Positions 56,870-64,000 of a stretch of 64,000 nt of DNA are shown here, in pieces; position 1 is the stretch's first letter; every line of letters starts with the position of its first letter. Origin of the DNA: Macrothele yani (Eukaryota > Arthropoda > Arachnida > Araneae > Macrothelidae). A program made the position numbers and the translations under genes. The notes beneath the pieces were generated by a model, which was not told the origin of the DNA, did no database searches, and worked only from the letters and a program-made list of their open reading frames with translations. The stretch is taken from the NCBI GenBank assembly GCA_039090855.1, contig CM077006.1, positions 52,461,336 to 52,525,335 on the forward strand, read 5' to 3'.

Positions 56870-57188
56870 TCCGAACGAACCCTATTGAAAATGGGCGAAA
56901 TGGGATCAAAGGTCAGGACATAGGAGCGGGATCCATTCCATCGCCCTTATGCGTTATAACTTAGGTAAAAATGCTTCGATTGAGACAAAATTTTATCATG
57001 TTGTTCCGGAAGTATAGTTAACCGGTTCTGTTGAATATCATTAAAATGGAGTCAAAAGTCAGGGTACAGAAACGAGATTTATTCCACAGCCATTAACCGC
57101 ATAATTTGATTAATAACTTGAGTAATGATTTCTGGTATGTTGAAAAGCGTATCATAATCAATGCATTGCATGATTTTATTAACTTGTT
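56870..57188 (+). mobile_element. HINE-like repeat, copy 8, 3' part
   Basis: Enters the family inside a monomer (CGAACCCTATTGAAAATGGG) and ends with the full 3' end (AAGCGTATCATAATCAATGC, palindrome, TTATTAACTTGTT) at 57188. Copies 7 and 8 may be one element interrupted by 56636-56869. Confidence 0.83.
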
Positions 57189-57189
57189 A

Positions 57190-57470
57190 ACTTATGTTTT
57201 GTTTTTAGCCTGCACTGATTGCAGCTATAAATAAATAATCTTCACTCGTTGCCGTTCGAATAAAGTATCCGAATACTTTAGTTTGCATAGTGCATATTTA
57301 TTCTTTACTCATTTAACCCAGCCGAGGTTGATTAGAATGTATTCGATTGATGCGAAAGTTCACACACACACACACACATGCCCTTTTTTTCACTGCACTA
57401 CAGGAATGTATTACATTAGAAGGGAAAACGGAATCAATCAACTAATGTAATCCCCTTCCCCCATTGTTTA
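57190..57470. other. No gene; CA microsatellite
   Basis: CA repeat at about 57361-57378. Confidence 0.5.
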
Positions 57471-57479
57471 CGATGGTGT

Positions 57480-58611
57480 CGCCTAGATAAGTCTGCAAGG
57501 CCTTTCTTGAAAAAAACGTGCAGCTTTTTCTGTGAAGAAATCATCAAAGAAATTGTGGAGATCAACACAGTTGTTCAAAGTTCTGCCACGGAGTGCATTC
57601 GACAAGGATCGGAACAGGGAATAGGTCGGATGTGGAAAGATGTCCCATTTCATGTCCTGAATCCTTAGTCATGTTTGCAATGTGAGAGTGTGCGTTATGT
57701 TGGAGAAGAACATCATGGCGCCGATGTAGCCGTTTCTGCTGAATTGCTCCCTCTGCACGGCGGAGTTGCCCACAAGAGAGTGCAGCGTTGATGGTCCGAT
57801 TCCTCGGCAGCATTTTCCAGTGAATAATGCCTTCCATGTCTTATCAGACACACTTGGTCTTCTCAGGATGAAGGTCGTGGTGTGGGCGTCTTGTATGGAC
57901 TTAACTATTCCCTCCGATGCCTGAAATTCACGTACAAGCATCACTTTTCATCTCCAGTAATAATACGTGAGTGAAAGGATTTGAACATCCGCGATAACGG
58001 GCGTGCAAGGAACCACTTATGGCAACAGGCTGCTTCTTGTCCTCGGTGAGAGTGTGAGGCACCCAAGACCCCAATTTCTGGACTTTTCCCAAACGTTCAA
58101 GGAGTCTCACTACGGTGGCCTGATAACAGACCATGTCAGTGGCCAATTCGCGTGTGGTTTGACTCTGATCCAAGTGGAAGAGATGGTTAAAACGATCCTC
58201 ATCGAAGTGAGCTGGACGACCTGAGCATGGAGAGTCGGTTGAGGTCAAATTGTCACCTGCCAGCCCTGTGGCGCAGTGGTCTAAGCGCTGGCTTATGATC
58301 ATTCGTCCGTGAAAGGTCCGGGTTCAAATTCCGGTGAGGCATGGATGTTGTCTTTGTCTTACGGCACTGGCTCTCTCTCTCTCTCCCCTGGAACCAGTTA
58401 CCCTCGACTGCTTATAGCCCACTGAGTTGCCCACGGTGGTCGTTAAACCTTCAATAAAAAAATTGCCACCTCGGAACCGCTCAAACCATTTGGGGGCTGC
58501 CCTCTGAGCACTAGCATCCTCCCCATAGACAACACAAATTTGTCGAGTAGCCTCGGCGGCTGAGGATCCCTTGTTAAACTCCGTAGAGGAGCAGATGTCG
58601 GAAATGCTCAT
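57480..58611 (-). pseudogene. SETMAR-like mariner transposase, broken
   Basis: MSISDICSSTEFNKGSSAAE starts at 58611, then VVYGEDASAQRAAPKWFERF; a SINE-A (58259-58459) follows. On the other side: DSPCSGRPAHFDEDRFNHLF, QTTRELATDM, GKVQKLGSWVPHTLTEDKKQ, then TGDEK with a stop in place of Trp (first Asp). LLQHNAHSHIANMTK follows (second catalytic site, Asp changed to His). The third catalytic motif is partly deleted. This arrangement is that of Hsmar1/SETMAR-type mariners. Frameshifts and substitutions make it inactive. Terminal repeats were not identified. Confidence 0.86.
58259..58459 (+). mobile_element. SINE-A copy
   Basis: Copy with a CT-expanded body; flanks AAATTGTCACCT (58247-58258) and AAATTGCCACCT (58460-58471). 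Confidence 0.93.
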
Positions 58612-58800
58612 TCCCCTCTACTTGACACTCCATACTTCCGGACCTGAAAACCATAAAACCATTAGCCACAATCGCACAACGCAATATGATTTAGGTACGC
58701 GATATTACTGGCTACATTTTGATATACAACTGGACATCTGAAGCGTCACTACTGACTTGAGAAACACTTGTGAAAAAGAACGGCATGAACTTATGCATCA

Positions 58801-59019
58801 TCGCCGCCCCGGTGGCGCAGTGGTCTAAGGCGCTGGCCTCTGATCATTCGTCCGTAAGGGTTCCGGGTTCGGATCCCGGTGAGGCATGGATGTTGTTTGT
58901 CTTACGGCACTGGCTCTCTCCCTTCCCTGGAACCAGTGACCCTAAATTAGGGACTGGCAACTGCTTATAGCCCATTGAGTTGCTCACGGTGGTCGTTAAA
59001 CCTCCAATAAAAAAAAAAT
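58801..59019 (+). mobile_element. SINE-A copy
   Basis: Near-consensus copy with an exact 13-bp target duplication AACTTATGCATCA (58788-58800 and 59020-59032). Confidence 0.96.
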
Positions 59020-60546
59020 AACTTATGCATCAACCTAATAGATAGCCTATAGTGATTAAAATCCCAAAACACTTTTTGCGAAGAAAAACCTCGAAGAAGC
59101 ACCCAGCAGGAATCGTACAATCATGATGAACATTAACATCTACAATGTACATATATAGAACAGGAGATGATTGCAATTCCAGAGCAGTTGGACTAATTAT
59201 AAAACAGCTACACGATTGCAACCAGAAAGTACGTTCCCACCTCTGGCTCGGATGCAAGCGGTTACCGGGAGTGGCATAGACGCATACAGTTCACGGATAC
59301 TATCCGGATATACAGCATGCCAGATGGTGTCCAATTTGAGCCCCAGTTCGCCGACATTCCGGGATGAGCGTAGGTGGCTTCCAATCATGTCCCAAAGATG
59401 TTCAATCGGTGAAAGGTTGGGCGATCGAGCTGGCCATGGAAGGGTGTCGACATTACGGAGGCAAGTCTTGGAGGGCCGTGCGGTGTGTGGCCGGGCATTC
59501 CCCTGTTGGAAATTTGCTCGGTTATGCTGCGATAGGAATGGCAACACAACAGGTTGTAGAATGTCGTCGAAGCACCGTTGAACCGTGAGAGTGGTAGGAT
59601 ATGAAGGGTGTCCGGCTATTGTAAGAAATGGTTCCCCAGACAGTCATTCCCGGTGTGAGAGCCGTGAGACGTTCCACGGTAAAGCCAGGATCTGTGCGCT
59701 GGTCATCGGCTCCAAGTGCAAACCAGGACTCTTCACTGAAGACAACACGAGGCCACTTGACACTATTCCACGTTGATCATGCCCGACACCAGTGTAACCA
59801 GTGACGGCGATGTTCTCTGGCCTGTGGAAGGCAGCGGAATGGCCTCCTCGAATGTAGTCCGTAATGGAATTAATCGGTAATGCATTGCAGCGTAATGAGA
59901 ACAAGAACTTAGCGTTACCATTACATGGTAATGGTGAACTGGTCATTATAATTTCATGCTAATTGTAATGACATGTAGCAGTTACCCATTATAATCGTAA
60001 TGGTTAACTATATACTGGTAATTAACCAATAACTTATGGGTAACAATACAACGTGAATAAACCAGCAATCGGTACACCCTTACATGCTCTGTAGGTTATT
60101 GGTTTTGTTATATTCTCCCGTACACTTTGTGTAGGTTTTTGTTATTTCCACCCCTCGGACCTCAAATGCGTGTATGTAGGTATTGGAGATTGTACGTGTA
60201 TGACATGAGTATTTGCCCCGTCTTCGCCGTAAGTAAAGTGATTTGAACGAAATAATGCATATGAAGTAAGCACGAATGGGGTGTTTATTTCAGTTAGAGA
60301 TACTCATTTGGTCCATCTCCAGTACAGTATTCTCGTCCATTACATACGTTTCACTGTCCAAAATAATTACCCCACTATTGCCACAAGCACATATTAGCAC
60401 TACACTCACAGTTCAGCAACTCAGGGTGCACTGCCGAATATTACAGAAATTTGCGAACCGTTGACATTTTTGCCGTACTTCTCAAGGGTGGTTGTCCATT
60501 ACTTGCTCGATACAAACACTGGACTAGCGAGCGACTGACTCCTTTA

Positions 60547-61766
60547 CACTGAAGAGCAATTGAATTAGAGACAGCTGGCGTTATGCAAATGTGGCGCTGT
60601 GTGCGGCCCTGTAAACGTAAACAACATGACGTATGCAGCGATCAGACAATATAAGGAGTGATGCGACGGGAATCAAGAGACGGACGCAGTATGGATAAGA
60701 CGAAGGATCTAAGCGCATTTGATCGTGGGCAAATTGTCGGGGCCCGACGAATGGGTCACTCCATCTCGGAAGTCGTGCAGGCACTGGGATTTTCACGAGC
60801 CACTGTGTCACGGGTGCACCGTGAGTACATCGAATCCGGTAAAACCATCCCTGCAAGGGCCAACTGCCGTGGACAACAGCGTGTGGATGAGCGGGGTCAT
60901 CGTCGGGTAGCTCACATTGTTACAGTGGATAGGCGGGCCTCAGTGCAAGAAATCACTCGGGAATTTAACGCTGGTGCACAAAAACGTGTAAGCAGCCACA
61001 CCATCCAGAACCATCTCCTCGCTATGGGGTACAGAAGCCATCGTCCCACGAGGGTACCGCTGCTGACCGTACATCACAGGGTGCAAAGATTAGCATGGGC
61101 GCGAGAACATCGCAACTGGACCCTAGACATGTGGGAAAATATTGCCTGGACTGATGAGTCGAGATTCACGTTGGTACATGCGGATGGCAGGATACGAGTA
61201 CGGCGCAAACCACATGAAGCGATGGATTCTTCTTGCCAGCAGGGTACTCTTCAAGCTGGTAGGGGGTGGCATTCTCGTTTGGGGACTATTTACGTGGACT
61301 GAAATGGGACCCCTGGTACGTGTGACATCGTCCCTCACTGTTCAACGTTACTGGGATATACTGGACGACAATTTGCTCCCGTTTGTGCGTCTTCAACATC
61401 CCACTGGAGACCTTATCCTGCAACAAGACAATACGCCGTGCCGTCGCTCCTGAATTGTATCCGAATGGTTGGATGAACACTCCACCGACGTGACCTCGCT
61501 TCCTTGGCCAGCTAGGCCACCTGACCTTAATCTCATCGAGCACATCTGGGATGCCATCGAGAGTGAGATGTTCGAGGCTCTGACCACGTTCCATCAAATC
61601 TTCGTGAACTGTGGGAGTTTGTTCAGGGGTCGTGGATCCGTATGGCTTCCCAATGCTTCCGGTGTCTTATTGAGCCCATGCCGAGACGAATCACTGCCGT
61701 CATCAGGGCGAAAGGTGATGCTACACGTTACTAGACAGGTATCTTTAGTTCAATTGCTCTTCAGTT
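60547..61766 (+). mobile_element. Tc1 element with intact ends, 1,220 bp
   Basis: Terminal repeats CACTGAAGAGCAATTGAATT (left) and AACTGAAGAGCAATTGAACT (right, reverse complement) extend about 30 bp and are flanked by TA at 60545-60546 and 61767-61768. Confidence 0.94.
60658..61734 (+). pseudogene. Tc1 transposase, nearly complete
   Basis: Open for about 190 codons: DLSAFDRGQIVGARRMGHSI, ALGFSRATVSRVHREY (helix-turn-helix), then YRSHRPTRVPLLTVHHRVQR and AWTDESRF (first Asp). A frameshift near 61225 leads to ILVWGLFTWTEMGPLV and LQQDNTPC (second Asp), a TGA at 61451-61453, PPDLNLIEHIWDAIES (Glu), another shift near 61600 and the end SMPRRI-like EPMPRRITAVIRAKGDATRY at 61734. All three catalytic residues of a DD34E Tc1 transposase are present; two frameshifts and one stop disable it. 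With intact terminal repeats it is one of the younger elements here. Confidence 0.9.
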
Positions 61767-62660
61767 TATATATATTTCATGACAGGACCTGAACTTTCTG
61801 GAATATTCTAGATTTACATAAAGTGTCAAACTTCCCACTGCGTGATTATTCTGGAACATTCTACAAACGTCGAACCCATTCTTACCGCTTCTAGAACATT
61901 CTATACGACACTTCGGTCTCTGTCTGCTATGTTACATGGCTGACTTTTCTAGATATGGTTTTTGGCACATCTAAATTTCTATAAATTATTAGTATGTAAT
62001 TATTATTTGCAAATTGTGTAATTTCATTACCAAATAATTCCATTGCGTTTGAATGGCATTGCTAAATAATTGAATTATATGCTCTTCATTGTAATGTATT
62101 ATACAGTTTAATTCCATTACCTTCTGTAAACTATACTTGGATTACCTTGTAATGCATTACCTGTTGCTGCATTACACGTTAATTGTAATCTGCACTTCCA
62201 TTACTTTGTAATGCATTCCTGACTAACTCTGGCCCGCAAACGACACAACAATGCCATAGATGGTAGAGAGCCACGAATTCAGTTCTGTTCGTGCGTCTCT
62301 CACAATCGCTCGATCCTCGCGTTCTGTCGTTGCCCTCGGCCGTCCATTGCCTGCGTGTCGCTTGGTTGTGCCCTCCCCGGCCCATTGACACCAACAACGT
62401 CCGATCGCCGCGTCGTTCCGATCCAAATTACTGGCGATATGGCGACTTGATCAACTGGCCTCTTGCAGTGGTTAATGCAACCGCAATCCACTGCTACAAA
62501 TTGTTCTGCGTGCGAGCTTTGCTCTTGATATACCCTCCTCGATTCGCGGTTTGCATGCGCTGTGGAGGGCCACTATTTAATCATAGGTCGTTAATTTTTT
62601 AATCATTTGCATATTGGGCACTAAGGTACTTGCATGCGGAGTTTCATGGATTTTTTCAGG

Positions 62661-63435
62661 GTGCTTCATTTTTTGGGGGGGGGGGTTGCAAAGAATGCGT
62701 TATTCTTATTTTACTCGCCCTAGGTATAGTTATTTAAACACCCACCAGAGTAAATCTAGCTTTGTTTCGTTTTTTTCTCTTTACCCGTAACGTAGATATT
62801 AAATATTCTGTTATATACCGTATCAACAACACTGCAGTTTCAGCTGTATTGTATGTCACTTAACCCTTGAGTGCGCTCGTATACATATAAATATTCCAGA
62901 ATGATTGGTAGCTAGAACCACAAGATAAAATTTGGTACGTCATTTTATATTGCATTAAGTTTCCGCTTTTTCAACTTCCGACCTTTGCGTCGCGTGATAA
63001 TCCTTCTGGTCCGAAAAATAGCAATTACCTTGTCTTAAAAGCATATTTTATCATAAATGGACTGCTGTAGTTTGCTTTAACACGCAAGTGGCAGGAACTG
63101 TAACAAAACGCGATACTTCACTCCAAGAATATGACACCTAAAAACAAAAACACTTACGTTTAAGTCAGTATTTTTTCCCTTTTGCTTTTGTCGTGTAATG
63201 AATTACGTACAAAACAAAATTAAGATTTTTTCTGTACATAATGTTGAAAGATAAATCTTTTGAAATCTTTTTTACTCTGTGATTTACTTTTTATGAACTT
63301 CGGATTGCTTACAAAAAGATTAAAATATTTCGGTCGACTTCGCGTTTTCTTTCCAGCACTTGACAAAAAGAAATGCAATATTTCTTAAATAAAACCGAAT
63401 GCGGTTTCTTTTTAATTTGTACAGAGCTCTATTTT
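62661..63435. other. No gene seen
   Basis: AT-rich, G-run at about 62677-62687; no recognised structure. Confidence 0.42.
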
Positions 63436-63446
63436 AATTCCGTCTT

Positions 63447-63666
63447 AGACGTCCCTCCGGCGCAGTGATCTGAGCACTGGCTTCTGACCATTCGTCCGAG
63501 ATAGGTCTGGGTTCGAAACCCGGTGAGGCATGGATGTTGTGCTTGTCTTACAGCACTGGGTCTCTCCCTTCCCAGGAACTAGTGGCTATAAATTAGGGAC
63601 GGGCGACTGCTTACAAGCTCACAGTTGTCGTTAAACTCCCCCTCAAAAAAAAAAAAAAAGAAAAAA
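63447..63666 (+). mobile_element. SINE-A copy, divergent
   Basis: A box GGCGCAGTGATC and B box GGTTCGAAACC, body with deletions, long A-rich tail, exact target duplication AATTCCGTCTT (63436-63446 and 63667-63677). Confidence 0.93.
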
Positions 63667-63789
63667 AATTCCGTCTTGTGTATGTAACAAAAGAGATACA
63701 CAAATGATTCCTTCAGAGATATTTTTCAAAAATTGTATTTGCAGCTGTTCATAGTTCACGTGCATGTATTTCTCTTTTTAATTTATATT

Positions 63790-64000
63790 ATGTACACTGA
63801 AGTGCCAAAAGTCTTGGGATAGCAGTAGCCAGTAGGATTATGGCAAGCAGACGTGAATTATCGGACTTTGGACGAGGCATGGTAGTGGGAGCCAGACGAA
63901 TGGGACTTTCAATTTCCGAACTTGTGCGAACATTCCTCAATCCACTGGTTCACGTGCATACCGAGAACACCTAATGGAAGGCATTACCACTCACCGTGGA
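63790..64000 (+). pseudogene. Tc1 element and transposase start, cut by window end
   Basis: ACACTGAAGTGCCAAAAG near 63794 looks like a Tc1 terminal repeat. ATG at 63840 gives MASRRELSDFGRGMVVGARR, then MGLSISELVR. A one-base shift near 63930 is needed to continue with SRAYREHLMEGITTHRG, the normal helix-turn-helix region. The rest lies beyond the window. Confidence 0.8.

Larger units (their letters stand above)
59862..62222. mobile_element. AT-rich insertion with TAATG/CATTA motifs
   Basis: Both margins (59862-60010 and 61960-62222) are crowded with GTAATG, TAATGCATT and CATTAC motifs in inverted orientation (for example CGGTAATGCATTGCAG near 59873 and, reverse complement, CAGGTAATGCATTACA near 62148-62163). 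This suggests a transposon with subterminal repeats, as in some hAT-like MITEs. No coding sequence of its own was found. It contains a complete Tc1. Confidence 0.55.
59190..62560 (-). pseudogene. Tc1 transposase split by a 2.4-kb insertion
   Basis: The N-terminal part at 62560-62230 has GRPRATTEREDRAIVRDART. The catalytic part at 59861-59190 has SRRPFRCL, AREHRRHW, VVFSDESWF (first Asp), FQQGNARPHTA (second Asp replaced by Gly) and SPNLSPIEHLWD (Glu), ending ACIRARGG. The two are separated by AT-rich DNA between about 59862 and 62222. Stops (for example within the WCRA-stop-STWNS segment) and the lost Asp show it was inactive. Confidence 0.8.

Noticed and set aside
59815..62234. 8-bp CTCTGGCC at 59815-59822 and 62227-62234 as a hAT target duplication
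   Set aside because: Tc1 coding sequence (SRRPFRCL) continues beyond the left copy up to about 59861, so 59815 cannot be the insertion edge; the match is probably coincidental or due to related coding sequence.
4157..63666. tRNA genes at the many GGTTCGAATCCC sites
   Set aside because: No cloverleaf with a proper acceptor stem; each site is followed by the same ~130-bp body and poly-A and is flanked by target duplications, so they are SINE heads.

Overview
This 64 kb window looks like intergenic or heterochromatic DNA from a metazoan, most likely an arthropod; a chelicerate is possible, but that is only an impression from the mix of repeat families. The base composition is AT-rich, tRNA-derived SINEs with poly-A tails are common, and almost every recognisable coding segment belongs to a broken transposable element. 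I found no convincing host gene. The only hint of one is a very short candidate first exon (ATG followed by a GTAAGT donor) on the minus strand near 30.9 kb.

Layout. 0.6-6.3 kb: a Tc1 element split by a small BED-finger hAT, a second SINE family (SINE-B), a Tc3-like transposase split by two SINE-A copies, and a complete mariner. 9.7-14.8 kb: a hAT element with a perfect 8-bp target duplication that contains a Tc1, which in turn contains a Helitron and a second copy of the same mariner. 14.9-16.6 kb: another Tc1 holding a SINE-B that holds a SINE-A. 17-20.9 kb: TTAA-flanked inverted-repeat MITEs, copies of a minisatellite-core repeat that resembles Helentron-associated elements (HINE/DINE-1-like), and a Tigger fragment. 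21.8-22.6 kb: a 30-bp minisatellite. 23.4-26.5 kb: two RTE-like LINEs fused tail to tail. 26.5-35.5 kb: Tc1, MITE, an inverted repeat with the candidate exon, a short LTR-type element and a CR1/Jockey-like LINE. 36.4-39.9 kb: two stacked RTE-like LINEs. 41.7-48.4 kb: SINEs, HINE-like copies, a DUF4817-type transposase fragment and a second, compact hAT. 48.8-51.2 kb: a full-length mariner followed by a Tc1. 52.6-53.4 kb: a ~60-bp minisatellite. 53.8-64 kb: BED finger, HINE-like copies, mariner and Tc1 remnants, including a Tc1 with intact ends nested in an AT-rich insertion inside another Tc1; a further Tc1 is cut by the window edge.

Nothing here forms a pathway. The genes relate to one another as parasites and hosts of insertion: transposases moved their own DNA, RTE-type or other LINE machinery presumably mobilised the SINEs, and nesting order gives a relative chronology (hAT before Tc1 before Helitron and mariner; Tc1 before SINE-B before SINE-A). 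All transposase and reverse transcriptase frames carry stops or frameshifts, so none is predicted to be active. Coordinates of element ends are exact where terminal inverted repeats or target duplications are visible and approximate elsewhere.
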